This document shows, in pieces, positions 52,550 to 61,670 of a stretch of DNA of 64,000 nt (positions are counted from its first letter, which is position 1; the number at the start of each line of letters is the position of its first letter). Source of the stretch: Mycobacteroides immunogenum (lineage in GTDB: Bacteria > Actinomycetota > Actinomycetes > Mycobacteriales > Mycobacteriaceae); NCBI RefSeq assembly GCF_001605725.1, contig NZ_CP011530.1, forward strand, positions 3,720,001 through 3,784,000. Direction: 5' to 3'. Both the position numbers and the translations under genes were made by a program. The notes beneath the pieces are model-generated. The model made no database searches. It was not told the DNA's origin and saw only the letters and a program-made list of their open reading frames with translations.

Positions 52550-54130
52550 TCACTTGACGCAGGGAATGCCGTCCGCGGTGAGCTGACTCAGATCGGTGGG
52601 AGCGGGCGCCTGCACGCCCGTCCCCGTGGCGGCAACCGCACTCATCTTGTCGGTCTGGCCGGTGTCCCCCGACGCGCTGTTCTTGGTACCGGCACTGTGA
52701 TGTGCGATGTAATCGTCGACGGACAGTTGCGATCCCACCGTCAGCTGCACGGTGCCGGGTGCCACCGCACCAGATGCCGTTACGGGTAGGTGGAGTTGAT
52801 CTGCGAGGGCCTGCGCGCCCTCCTGCGCGCCTTCCCCATACATGATGGAGCTGTCGGACGACTGGGTCTCCGCCGTAGATGCGCGGCCGCGGGTGAACCC
52901 ACGTGCGGTGAAGGCGTCTTCGAGCGCCGCGGCTAGCCCGTCACGCGATGTCGCGTTCACAACATTGAGCACGACCGGGGCCGAAAGGGGCTGGGCCGGT
53001 GATGCCGCGGCTGCGCTCGGCGCTTCGGGCACGGCATCGGAGGAGAAGCGATCATGGACGATCTGCCGGATCGTCGGCAGGTCGACGATATTGACGTCCG
53101 AGCCGTTCGAGTCTTCACCGAAGTCGGAGATGGGCAACGTGTAGAAGGAGGTCGGCCTCTTGGTCAATTCCGAGGCACGCGCGGCGAAGTCAACAATGTT
53201 CAGCCCGGAATCGATGGCGACATTCTCGTGCGCGACGTTGACAATGTTGCGGATCGCGGCGGGATTGGACATCGCGCCACCCTTACGCACCGCGGCAAGA
53301 AGCGAGACAAGGAATGCTTGTTGACGACGAGTGCGGTCCATATCGGTGAACGACCCGTCGTTTTCATCTCGCCGCTGCCTGACGAAGGCCATTGCCTGGG
53401 ACGCATCGATCTGCTGAACGCCTTCGTGGAAGTTGGCGCCGGAAAACTCGTCAATCGTGTCGTGATTGAGGCACACCGTTATCGGCTGCACGGTCTTGGC
53501 AATCTGAAAGAACGCCGCGAGTGTCACTTCGACGAAGTGATCGATCTGCACCCCCAGAAACGCGCTCACCGTATCGATCTGCGCCTTACGTCCCGCCTCG
53601 CGGGCAGCCTGCTCACGGGCGGTCAGATCTTTGGCGCCCGCCGTATCGGAACTGCCGTTCGCCTGTGCGTCCAGCGCCTGTTGGTAAGCAAACCCATAGG
53701 CCTGCTTGACCTTGCCCTTGCAGACCGAGCCCGGACACCCCGACAGGTTCACGTAGTCGTCTCGCGGGATCGACACCGCACTGATGGGGCCACCGTTTCC
53801 GGGGATGTGCACCACAATCAGCACATTCGCGTTGTAGCCGCCCGAGGTCTCGTCACCGGCATGCAACGCGTCGTACATGTCCTGCGGCAGCGGCTGTCCG
53901 TTCTGATCGAGCCTGCTGTCGAGCCCCATAAGCAGGATGTTCTGATCTTGGCCCACAGGCGTGAGCACCCCGGGCAGTACATGCGAGGTGATGATCTGCC
54001 CGACAGTCGTGTTGTACCCGGCCCAACCAAAACCCGTGATGGCCATTGCACATGCGGCGGCGGCACCCACAACCAGGCGGCCCTTCGACAGCACCCAGCG
54101 CTGCACCTGGCGAGAATCTGGTTCGCTCAT
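52550..54130 (-). CDS. LytR-CpsA-Psr family cell-wall ligase
   Basis: 526 residues from ATG 54130. An N-terminal membrane helix (about 17-39) is followed by the LCP domain (NILLMGLDSR, VSIPRDDYVNL, conserved Arg in QRRDENDGSF near 265) and a C-terminal LytR_C domain (VVLNVVNATSRDGLAAALED). It attaches arabinogalactan to peptidoglycan from polyprenyl-linked donors on the outer face of the membrane. Mycobacteria have a few paralogues; which one this is cannot be said. Confidence 0.92.
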   Translation of the reverse strand: MSEPDSRQVQRWVLSKGRLVVGAAAACAMAITGFGWAGYNTTVGQIITSHVLPGVLTPVGQDQNILLMGLDSRLDQNGQPLPQDMYDALHAGDETSGGYNANVLIVVHIPGNGGPISAVSIPRDDYVNLSGCPGSVCKGKVKQAYGFAYQQALDAQANGSSDTAGAKDLTAREQAAREAGRKAQIDTVSAFLGVQIDHFVEVTLAAFFQIAKTVQPITVCLNHDTIDEFSGANFHEGVQQIDASQAMAFVRQRRDENDGSFTDMDRTRRQQAFLVSLLAAVRKGGAMSNPAAIRNIVNVAHENVAIDSGLNIVDFAARASELTKRPTSFYTLPISDFGEDSNGSDVNIVDLPTIRQIVHDRFSSDAVPEAPSAAAASPAQPLSAPVVLNVVNATSRDGLAAALEDAFTARGFTRGRASTAETQSSDSSIMYGEGAQEGAQALADQLHLPVTASGAVAPGTVQLTVGSQLSVDDYIAHHSAGTKNSASGDTGQTDKMSAVAATGTGVQAPAPTDLSQLTADGIPCVK

Positions 54131-54247
54131 AACAAGTGACCATTGTTCTGTACCGGTCGGCAAAAACCCGACAACCAGGCCCTGGATGCTCCGGCGAGTC
54201 CTCCACGCCCAGCTGTGAAGTGCTTGTGAATCCAGCTGTCTCAGCTG

Positions 54248-54679
54248 CTAATCCACGCGCGTGAGACCCAGTACCGGAATCACCCGAGTGGTCTTGCGTT
54301 CGTATTCCGCGAAGTTCTCGAATCTCTCGGCCTGCCGCGCATAGATCCGATCCCGCTGCTCTCCCACCACATCGCGTACGGCCACCCGGTAACGATCACT
54401 ACCTATTTCCACCTCTACGCGGTCCGGATGGGCCAGCGCGTTGTAGTACCACGCCGAGCTCGTATCGCGCCCATTGTTGGAGGCGAAGACGTAGAACTCA
54501 CCGTCGTCTCCGCCCGGCTGGTAGGCCATTGGGTTTTGACGCGGCTGGCCCGACTTCGCTCCCACAGTGTGCAGGATCAACATGTCGAACTGCGCGAAAA
54601 ACCCGTCGGCACCGCCGGTCTCCCGAATCTGGGCCATGACGTTGTCGTGGAATGCGGCGGGATCATTCAGATCAGTCAT
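54248..54679 (-). CDS. Deazaflavin (F420)-dependent nitroreductase family protein
   Basis: 143 residues with the split-barrel pattern of the Ddn/FDOR-A group: LILHTVGAKSGQPRQNPMAY, FYVFASNNG, SAWYYNALAHP and a VRDV segment. These enzymes use F420 to reduce quinones or xenobiotics, a mycobacterial speciality. Located just downstream of the TetR regulator gene on the same strand. Confidence 0.88.
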   Translation of the reverse strand: MTDLNDPAAFHDNVMAQIRETGGADGFFAQFDMLILHTVGAKSGQPRQNPMAYQPGGDDGEFYVFASNNGRDTSSAWYYNALAHPDRVEVEIGSDRYRVAVRDVVGEQRDRIYARQAERFENFAEYERKTTRVIPVLGLTRVD

Positions 54680-54707
54680 GACCTGAATACTGTCAGCTTA
54701 GTTGACA

Positions 54708-55334
54708 TTATTCCAGCCGGCGCAAGAAATCCTCGACCACGCCGTCGACGAAACTGTCGTCCACCGGCTCCCCGGTCACGATGACGCGGTAGTACAGCGG
54801 CGCCACCAGCTGCTCAGCCAGCCGGGCAACCTCGACATCGGCGGGCAGTTCGCCCCGTTCGACAGCACGGGTAAACGGAATCTGGTCCCGCGCCTGCTGT
54901 TCGCGCAGATAGCGAGACCGGAACGCGTCGGCCAGCTGCGCGTCATGCTGAGACTGGCCGATGAGGGCGCGGAACACCGCGCCCGCGTCATCGGCCGTCA
55001 AGAACCTCGCGGTGGCGGCCAGGTGATTCTTCAGATCAACAGCGAGACCACCCAGATCCGGCGGATCGAGCTGGGCAGCGGCATCTTCCAGGAAGACGTC
55101 CATCAGCACGTCGGCCTTTGAACTCCACCATCGGTAAACGGTCTGCTTGGCCACACCCGCGGCCCTGGCAATGCCCTCCATGGTGACCCCGGCATAGCCC
55201 TTGGCAACCAGCAGATCGTCAGCGGCGTGAATAACGGCTTCCCGCGCAGCCTCACTGCGCCCGTGCCGGTTTCCAAAATGACGGCGCGAGGTATCGGCCC
55301 CGTGCCGTTCCACCGCCTCATTCACAACGTTCAT
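54708..55334 (-). CDS. TetR-family transcriptional regulator
   Basis: 208 residues. The HTH is at about 43-75 (GYAGVTMEGIARAAGVAKQT, then VYRWWSSKADVL). A helical ligand-binding domain follows. Divergent from a methyltransferase gene with a palindrome between them, and upstream of the F420-type reductase, so it probably controls both sides. Confidence 0.92.
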   Translation of the reverse strand: MNVVNEAVERHGADTSRRHFGNRHGRSEAAREAVIHAADDLLVAKGYAGVTMEGIARAAGVAKQTVYRWWSSKADVLMDVFLEDAAAQLDPPDLGGLAVDLKNHLAATARFLTADDAGAVFRALIGQSQHDAQLADAFRSRYLREQQARDQIPFTRAVERGELPADVEVARLAEQLVAPLYYRVIVTGEPVDDSFVDGVVEDFLRRLE

Positions 55335-55347
55335 GGAATCACTACTC

Positions 55348-55377
55348 TAGATTAGACGAGACGTTGCGTCTATTCTA
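55348..55377. promoter_or_regulatory. TetR-type palindromic operator
   Basis: TAGATTAGACG (55348-55358) and CGTCTATTCTA (55367-55377) mirror each other at 10 of 11 positions around an 8-base centre. It sits in the 49-base gap between the divergent TetR and methyltransferase genes, overlapping where both promoters must be. Confidence 0.75.
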
Positions 55378-55383
55378 AGTTTC

Positions 55384-56025
55384 ATGACAACCACACTTCA
55401 TGAACCTCATTTCGCCACGATCGTGAACCGGCTCTTCGAGAGCGCCTCACATGACGCCCCTCCCGCCGACCGGGACACCTTCCACCAGAAATCCGTCGAG
55501 GAGCGCGTCGAGCTGTTCCAGAACACCTACGTTCCCGTCGCTCCCGATGCGGGTCGGCTGCTTTACAGCCTGGTTCGCGCGATCAAGCCGAAGACCATCG
55601 TCGAATACGGGCTCTCCTACGGAATCTCCACCCTGCATTCGGCCGCAGCTGTTCGCGACAATGGGTTTGGCCGCATCATCACCACCGAGTTGAACACGGC
55701 GAAAATCGCCGCTTCACGTGCGACTTTCGCCGAGGCTGGGGTATCCGACCTCATCACCATCCTGGAAGGCGACGCCAGGGAAACCCTGAAAACCGTTGAC
55801 GGTCCGATAGACTTCCTACTGCTGGACGGATGGCCGGACCTCGACCTGCCGATCCTCAAAATCCTGGAAGACAAGCTCGCACCAGGTGCGCTCGTCGTCG
55901 CCGACAACGTCGGATTCGCAAGCAGCAAGCCATATCTGGAATACATCCGGACCCCAGAAAACGGCTATGTGAGCGTGGCCTCACCGATCGGGGAATGCCT
56001 GGAGATCAGCTGCCGTTGTGCGTAA
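55384..56025 (+). CDS. O-methyltransferase
   Basis: 213 residues. SAM-binding motif TIVEYGLSYGIST and IITTELNTAKIAAS, then FLLLDGWPDLDL and LAPGALVVADNV, are typical of the class I catechol-type O-methyltransferase family. Seven bases past the TetR palindrome. Substrate unknown; control by the divergent TetR protein is probable. Confidence 0.88.
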   Translation: MTTTLHEPHFATIVNRLFESASHDAPPADRDTFHQKSVEERVELFQNTYVPVAPDAGRLLYSLVRAIKPKTIVEYGLSYGISTLHSAAAVRDNGFGRIITTELNTAKIAASRATFAEAGVSDLITILEGDARETLKTVDGPIDFLLLDGWPDLDLPILKILEDKLAPGALVVADNVGFASSKPYLEYIRTPENGYVSVASPIGECLEISCRCA

Positions 56026-56116
56026 CGGTGCAATCTCACACAAGCGTTGGCGGCGGTTTTCTCGCCAAAGTCTCCCGCCGCCAACGCCTTCAGAACCACT
56101 CCAAGGAAGGTGTGGC

Positions 56117-56473
56117 ATGTTGGAATCTACCCTCGGCCTGTCGGCCGCGGCATGTACTTCGCTAGCGTTGTTGTGCGCGGCGCCCGTATCCGCGGGACCC
56201 AAATCTCCTCAAAAACCCAGCGAACTCGGTGCCGAGCTCCAATCGCAGGGCTATAAAGTTCAGTACGAGCGAATTGGCAACTGCGCCTTGGACGCCGGCT
56301 CGGTCGTCGGCACCCGGATAGGCCCTGCCGTATGGGCGGACACCACCACGCAGACCAAGGCTGGTGGCGGCGTCGGCGATGGTGCGGGTACCCGCGGCGG
56401 GGTGGCCTGGAGTCACGACATCGACCACCAGATCGCCTACATCACGGTGGCCTGCAAACGCGCAGCGAAATGA
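56117..56473 (+). CDS. Small secreted protein, 118 aa
   Basis: ATG 56117 follows AAGGAAGG. A signal peptide with cleavage near PVSAG (about 26) is seen; the mature part has two cysteines (NCALDAG and VACKRA) that could form a disulfide, and a Gly-rich middle. Small secreted proteins of this kind are common in mycobacteria; function unknown. Confidence 0.75.
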   Translation: MLESTLGLSAAACTSLALLCAAPVSAGPKSPQKPSELGAELQSQGYKVQYERIGNCALDAGSVVGTRIGPAVWADTTTQTKAGGGVGDGAGTRGGVAWSHDIDHQIAYITVACKRAAK

Positions 56474-56619
56474 GTCGAGAGACCGTGCGGCTCCCGGCAG
56501 CAAAGCGCATGCCGGTCGTCTGCAAATAATCGGGTGCGCGAGCTAGCCGGTGTCATTAGGATGCGCGAAATACGCAGCGACGCAAGGTAGCTGGAGCACT
56601 TGAGACGAGGGATACGGGC

Positions 56620-57129
56620 ATGACACCGTGGGCGACCCGCGCCGAACGGCCCTGCGATGTCGCGGTGATACGCGAGGTCAACACGGCGGCCTTCCCCACC
56701 GATGACGAAGCCAAACTGGTCGACGCGCTGCGTGCGGACACGGGTGCATGGATCGAAGGCCTGTCCACTGTCGCTGTCGATTCCGAAGAACGAATCGTGG
56801 CGCACGCACTTCTCACCCGCTGCACCGTGGGCGGGAAACCCGCGCTGGCCTTGGCCCCGTGCGCCGTCCTGCCTATGTTTCAGCGCACGGGGGCCGGATC
56901 CGCGGCGATTTACGCCGGGCTCGATCGTGCCCGTAGCCTCGGCGAGAACCTGGTGGTGGTGCTCGGGCATGCCCTCTACTACCCGCGTTTTGGATTCACA
57001 CCGGCATCCGCCTTTGGCATCACGGCGGGGTTCGATGTCGCCGACGAAAGCTTCCTGGCATTGACGCTCGATCCCAAGCGACCGACGCCGACCGGACAGA
57101 TCAAATATGCCGCCGCATTCGAGGTCTAG
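56620..57129 (+). CDS. GNAT family N-acetyltransferase
   Basis: 169 residues with YhbS-like layout: RPCDVAVIREVNTAAFPT, a central strand LALAPCAVLPMFQRTGAGSA giving the acetyl-CoA pyrophosphate loop, and VLGHALYYPRFGFTPA. Substrate unknown. Transcribed with, or just before, the NUDIX gene. Confidence 0.88.
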   Translation: MTPWATRAERPCDVAVIREVNTAAFPTDDEAKLVDALRADTGAWIEGLSTVAVDSEERIVAHALLTRCTVGGKPALALAPCAVLPMFQRTGAGSAAIYAGLDRARSLGENLVVVLGHALYYPRFGFTPASAFGITAGFDVADESFLALTLDPKRPTPTGQIKYAAAFEV

Positions 57130-57163
57130 CCGACTGTCCCCTGGCGGCTTCTAAGCTGGCCGT

Positions 57164-57589
57164 GTGTGCACCAGTGACAAGAACCGCACCATTCGGGTCA
57201 GCGCCGTGGTGCTGCGTGATGCCCGCGGCGCGGTTCTGACCGTCCGAAAACGCGGCAGCAGCCGATTCATGCTGCCCGGCGGCAAGCCCGACACCGGCGA
57301 AACAGCCGTACAGACCGCGGTGCGCGAGGTCCACGAAGAGCTGTCGGTCCATTTGGAGGCGGCGGCCCTGCGGCCACTCGGGGTCTTCCGCGCCGCGGCT
57401 GCCAATGAGCCGGGATTCGAAGTCGAGTCAACAGTCTTCGAGCATCCACCGGTGTCGGTGAGCCAACCGGCCGCCGAGATCGAAGAACTGCGATGGCAGC
57501 CACTCGATGAGCCCTACCCCGCGGATTTGGCGCCGTTGCTCGCGGAGCACGTGCTTCCGGTTCTGTCCGGGAATCGGCCGCCGCGATAG
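57164..57589 (+). CDS. NUDIX hydrolase
   Basis: 141 residues from GTG 57164. The NUDIX box is complete (GGKPDTGETAVQTAVREVHE, then EL) after VLRDARGAVLTVRKRG. It hydrolyses nucleoside diphosphates linked to another group; the substrate is unknown. 34 bases after the GNAT gene, converging with the acetolactate-synthase-like gene. Confidence 0.92.
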   Translation: MCTSDKNRTIRVSAVVLRDARGAVLTVRKRGSSRFMLPGGKPDTGETAVQTAVREVHEELSVHLEAAALRPLGVFRAAAANEPGFEVESTVFEHPPVSVSQPAAEIEELRWQPLDEPYPADLAPLLAEHVLPVLSGNRPPR

Positions 57590-57596
57590 CCGCGCG

Positions 57597-59240
57597 CTAC
57601 AGCGTCGCGTCCAGTTGCCCCAGCCGATCGGTAAGCCTCAGATTCTCCGAGTAGTCGACCGGGCAGGCGATGAGCGAAACGCCGTCACTGTCCAGGGCGG
57701 CCCGCAGCGTCGGCTGTAGTTGGTCGGCGGCGGTAATGCGATAACCCTTGGCCCCGAAACTCTCCGCGTAGGAGACGATATCGGGGTTGGTGAATGAGAC
57801 ATGATGGTGTTCACCAAGTTCGAGGTCCATCTTCCACTCGATGAGTCCGTAGCCGCCGTCCTCCCAGATCAAAACCACCAGCGGAATCCGCTCGCGTACC
57901 GCGGTCTCGATCTCTTGCGAGTTCATCAGGAACGCGCCGTCACCGGCGACGGCCAAAACCTTCGCATCGGGGCGGGCCAGCTTCACGCCGAGCGCCCCGG
58001 GCAGCGCGAAACCCATGGTGGACAGACCGTTAGACACAAGACAGGTGTTGGGCTCATAGGTCGGGTAGAGCCGCGCCATCCACATCTTGGTGGCTCCGGT
58101 ATCGACAAGCACGACATCACTGCGGCCCAGGGTCGCCCGGATGTCCGCCACGATCCGCTGCGGCGCCATCGGGAAACGTGAATCCTGCTGTCCCCGGGAG
58201 AATTCTTCGGCCAGCAGGGCGGATCCCGGTGCGGAGTTGCCGTCGAACCGGTGCCCGGCGAGGGCGTCGGTGAGCGCATCAACCGAGGCGCTGATATCAC
58301 CGATGATTCCCACCGACACCGAATAGTGCGCGTCGACTTCCGCGGGAAACCGATGGATGTGGATGATCTCCTTGTCTCCCAGCGGGTTGATGCGGACCGG
58401 GTCGAACTCTTGCAGCTCATATCCCACCGCGACAATCACGTCGGCGTGCTCAAAGCCGAAGTTGGCGTAGTCGCGCCGCATGAAGCCGACGGTCCCCATG
58501 CTGTTGGGATGGTCGTCGGGCATCGCGCCCTTACCGTGGAAGGTATTGGCCACCGGCACACCGAGCTCTTCGGAGAACCGGATCAAGGCGGCCGTCGCAC
58601 CACCTCGGGCGGCGCCGTGACCGGCAAGCACCACCGGCCGCCGCGCCCGCCGCAGGATGTCGACCGCACGCAACACCTGACCGGCCATCGGGGCTTCGGC
58701 GTGCACCACATTGCGCGGCAAAGGATTCAATTCGTAGTCGGCGCCGTCGGCGTCGATGTTCTCGGGCACCGCCAGAAAGACGGCAGCGGGCCGCTCGGTC
58801 TCCGCGAGCTTAAAGGCCTTGCGGAACATCTCTGGGATGGCCCGAGCGGTCGGCACACCGTCGGCCCAGCGGGTGATCGGACGGAACATCGCCACCAGGT
58901 CGACGTACTGATGAGATTCCTTGTAGGCCCGGTCCTGCCCTACCTGGGCAGAAATCGCGACCAGAGGCGTGCTGTTCGTGGAAGCGTCGGCGACTCCCAG
59001 CTGCAGGTTGATCGCCCCCGGACCCAGCGTGGCGGACACCACTCCGGCACGCCCGGTCACCCTGCCATACATTTCCGCCATGAAGGCCGCACCCTGCTCA
59101 TGGCGGGTGAGGATGTAGCGGATGTCCGATGCCGCGAGCGCCTGGATAAACCGGATGTTCTCCTCCCCCGGTATCCCGAAGACCACGGAGACACCCTCGT
59201 TCTCCAAACACTTCACCATTAATTGGGCAGCTGTGCTCAT
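57597..59240 (-). CDS. Acetolactate synthase-like ThDP enzyme
   Basis: 547 residues with three ThDP-enzyme domains. Catalytic Glu48 in TRHEQGAAFMAE, central domain with PVVLAGHGAARGG, and the ThDP/Mg motif VAGDGAFLMNSQEIETAV. Full length for a large subunit, with no small regulatory subunit nearby, so it may be a catabolic or IlvX-type enzyme and not the main valine/isoleucine synthase. Divergent from the dehydrogenase gene with only 29 bases between. Confidence 0.88.
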   Translation of the reverse strand: MSTAAQLMVKCLENEGVSVVFGIPGEENIRFIQALAASDIRYILTRHEQGAAFMAEMYGRVTGRAGVVSATLGPGAINLQLGVADASTNSTPLVAISAQVGQDRAYKESHQYVDLVAMFRPITRWADGVPTARAIPEMFRKAFKLAETERPAAVFLAVPENIDADGADYELNPLPRNVVHAEAPMAGQVLRAVDILRRARRPVVLAGHGAARGGATAALIRFSEELGVPVANTFHGKGAMPDDHPNSMGTVGFMRRDYANFGFEHADVIVAVGYELQEFDPVRINPLGDKEIIHIHRFPAEVDAHYSVSVGIIGDISASVDALTDALAGHRFDGNSAPGSALLAEEFSRGQQDSRFPMAPQRIVADIRATLGRSDVVLVDTGATKMWMARLYPTYEPNTCLVSNGLSTMGFALPGALGVKLARPDAKVLAVAGDGAFLMNSQEIETAVRERIPLVVLIWEDGGYGLIEWKMDLELGEHHHVSFTNPDIVSYAESFGAKGYRITAADQLQPTLRAALDSDGVSLIACPVDYSENLRLTDRLGQLDATL

Positions 59241-59269
59241 CTTTCCTACGGTAGTGGCACTCTGGAGAC

Positions 59270-60643
59270 ATGCCTATCGCAACGATCAACCCGGCCACCG
59301 GAGAGACGATCAAGACCTTTGCTCCAGCATCCGAGGCAGAAATCGACGCCGCTATCGGACGCGCACACGAGCGGTTCAGGCGATACCGCACAACCAGTTT
59401 CGCGGAGCGAACTGCCTGGGCAACAGCCACCGCTGATCTCATGGAAGCCGAGGCCGATGATGTCGCGGCCCTGATGACGCTGGAGATGGGCAAGACTTTA
59501 GCCTCGGCCAAGGCCGAGGTTCTCAAGTGCGCCAAGGGGTTTCGATTCTACGCCGAGCACGCCCAAGCGATGCTTGCCCCGGAATCGGCCGACGCGGTTG
59601 CGGTCAATGCCTCCCAAGCCTACGCCCAGTACCAGCCGCTTGGGGTGGTACTGGCGGTGATGCCATGGAACTTCCCTCTCTGGCAGGCGGTGAGATTCGC
59701 GGCGCCCGCGCTGATGGCCGGCAACGTGGGCCTACTCAAGCACGCCTCGAATGTGCCGCAGTCCGCGCTGTATCTCGCCGATGTGATCGCTCGCGGCGGC
59801 TTTCCCGACGGCTGCTTCCAGACACTGCTGGTGCCCGCCGGTGCGGTGGAACGGATTCTGCGCGACCCGCGAGTGGCGGCCGCCACACTCACCGGAAGCG
59901 AACCGGCGGGGCGTTCCGTGGCCGCGATTGCCGGTGATGAAGTCAAGCCCACTGTGCTGGAGCTCGGTGGCAGCGACCCGTTTATCGTGATGCCGTCAGC
60001 GGACCTGGAGAAGGCCGTCTCGACCGCGGTCACGGCCAGAGTCCAGAACAACGGCCAATCCTGCATTGCCGCCAAGCGGTTCATCGCCCATCGCGATATC
60101 TACGACGACTTCTTGGCTAAGTTCGTCGACACCATGGCCTCCCTGCGGGTGGGCGATCCCACCGACCCGGCCACCGATATCGGGCCGCTGGCCACCGAGC
60201 AGGGCCGCGACGAGGTCGACAAACAGGTCCAGCAGGCCGTCGCTGCCGGTGCCACCGTCCGCTGCGGAGGTGTACGACCAGAGAGGCCCGGATGGTTCTA
60301 CCCGCCGACCGTCCTCACCGACATCACCAGGGAGATGCCGATATTCGGCGAAGAGGTGTTCGGCCCGGTCGCCTCGGTATACCGCGCAACCGATATCGAC
60401 GAAGCAATAGACATCGCCAACGACACGTCCTTCGGTCTCGGCGCCAACGCCTGGACACGCGAGGAAACAGAGCAACAGTGGTTCATCAACGGTCTCGACG
60501 CCGGACAGGTCTTCATCAACGGTATGACCGTTTCATATCCCGAGGTCCCCTTCGGCGGTATCAAACGCTCCGGGTACGGCCGCGAACTCTCGGCGCACGG
60601 CATCCGAGAGTTCTGCAACATCAAGACGGTTTGGATCGCCTGA
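59270..60643 (+). CDS. gabD1: Succinate-semialdehyde dehydrogenase (NADP+), GabD1-like
   Basis: 457 residues. Aldehyde dehydrogenase marks: PWNFPLWQ (N134), LTGSEPAGRSVA, ELGGSDPF (E231), NNGQSC (C265) and EVFGPVASVYR. Length and sequence suit the actinobacterial GabD1 group that converts succinic semialdehyde to succinate. Divergent from the acetolactate-synthase-like gene. Confidence 0.9.
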   Translation: MPIATINPATGETIKTFAPASEAEIDAAIGRAHERFRRYRTTSFAERTAWATATADLMEAEADDVAALMTLEMGKTLASAKAEVLKCAKGFRFYAEHAQAMLAPESADAVAVNASQAYAQYQPLGVVLAVMPWNFPLWQAVRFAAPALMAGNVGLLKHASNVPQSALYLADVIARGGFPDGCFQTLLVPAGAVERILRDPRVAAATLTGSEPAGRSVAAIAGDEVKPTVLELGGSDPFIVMPSADLEKAVSTAVTARVQNNGQSCIAAKRFIAHRDIYDDFLAKFVDTMASLRVGDPTDPATDIGPLATEQGRDEVDKQVQQAVAAGATVRCGGVRPERPGWFYPPTVLTDITREMPIFGEEVFGPVASVYRATDIDEAIDIANDTSFGLGANAWTREETEQQWFINGLDAGQVFINGMTVSYPEVPFGGIKRSGYGRELSAHGIREFCNIKTVWIA

Positions 60644-60692
60644 ATCAGCCGACGTTTGGGTACACACCGAAGGAGAGCCAAACTCCAGCAAT

Positions 60693-61367
60693 CTATTTCA
60701 TATCCCAGGTATCGCCGTAGGTGGTGACACTGTCGCCCACGGAACTAACCAGCCGGGCATATGGCCGCAGCAGCACACCACCGGCCGCACCGGTCACCGT
60801 GCCGTGCGCATTGCTCACCGCCACCGCCCCCTTGGGTCCGCTGATGGCCACCGAAAAGGTGACTACCTCTTGAATGCCGGGACCGTTACCAAGATCGACA
60901 TTGATGCCCGCCGAGGGCAACAGGTTAGTGGTCTGCACGTACGAACTCTCTGGCGAACTACCGAAAACATTGGGAATGCCATAAAGAACCGAGGCATTGG
61001 GCGTCGTGTAGTTGAAGTTCAGACCCACCCCCAATGACCACGGATAACCCACCTGATAGCCCAACTCCAGCGTGCCTTCGAACGCGTCGGCACCGGCGCC
61101 GGTCACCTCGTAGACCGCACGACCCGAATGGAACCATTCGCGCGTCAACCTGTTGCGATCCAACGGAAAAACACCGTTCAAGAACGTGTCCCACTGCTGG
61201 ATCCGCAGCAGACGGCCCTTACCGTCCACCAAGGTCAGCTCGTCGTCCAGGCCCGCATACGCCGCACCGGGCGCCGCCACCGCGGCCGCGCCGAGCACTG
61301 CCACCATCATCACGGCGGCAATTCCACCCCGAACAATTCGCGACGCAATTCTCCCCATAAAAAACAT
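60693..61367 (-). CDS. MspA-family porin
   Basis: 224 residues from ATG 61367, preceded by GGAAGGG. A signal peptide ends near AAYAG, and the mature part shows the porin signature: LDDELTLVDGKGRLLRIQQW, DTFLNGVFPLDRNRLTREWF, FEGTLELGYQVGYPWSLGVG, VSNAHGTVTGAAGGVLLRPY. It forms octameric outer-membrane pores for small hydrophilic solutes. Strong indicator of a fast-growing mycobacterium. Confidence 0.96.
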   Translation of the reverse strand: MFFMGRIASRIVRGGIAAVMMVAVLGAAAVAAPGAAYAGLDDELTLVDGKGRLLRIQQWDTFLNGVFPLDRNRLTREWFHSGRAVYEVTGAGADAFEGTLELGYQVGYPWSLGVGLNFNYTTPNASVLYGIPNVFGSSPESSYVQTTNLLPSAGINVDLGNGPGIQEVVTFSVAISGPKGAVAVSNAHGTVTGAAGGVLLRPYARLVSSVGDSVTTYGDTWDMK

Positions 61368-61670
61368 GACCCTTCCATTCTCCAAAGATTGAAGGATCAT
61401 CATCTATTCAGCAATTCACACAACCTACAATTATTCTCCACCAGATCGAATATTTCGAATTGCAGCAAACGTAGATGATGCCACTCAACCCCAGGTTGAT
61501 GATACGAAACTAAGGCACAGACCTGCATTTAGGTCGTGGAGAGGAAATTAAGGCATTCGAAATCGACACTTAAAATACGTGGCGGCAAATTGCATCTACG
61601 CAACTAAGTATGCACGCAAGACACCCAGTGATGAGATTACTCACCCTGGCGACACCCTCAAGAAGTTCAC
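61368..61670. other. AT-rich intergenic region
   Basis: About 300 bases, clearly richer in A/T than its neighbours. It contains the porin leader and promoter on the minus strand (candidate TAGGTT and AATAAT hexamers near 61420-61440). I see no gene or terminator I can defend. Confidence 0.5.

Noticed and set aside
53054..54139. Plus-strand open frame of 361 codons opposite the LCP ligase
   Set aside because: Antisense shadow; no motif or start signal.
58251..59222. Plus-strand open frame of 323 codons opposite the ThDP enzyme
   Set aside because: Antisense shadow of a gene with complete catalytic motifs.
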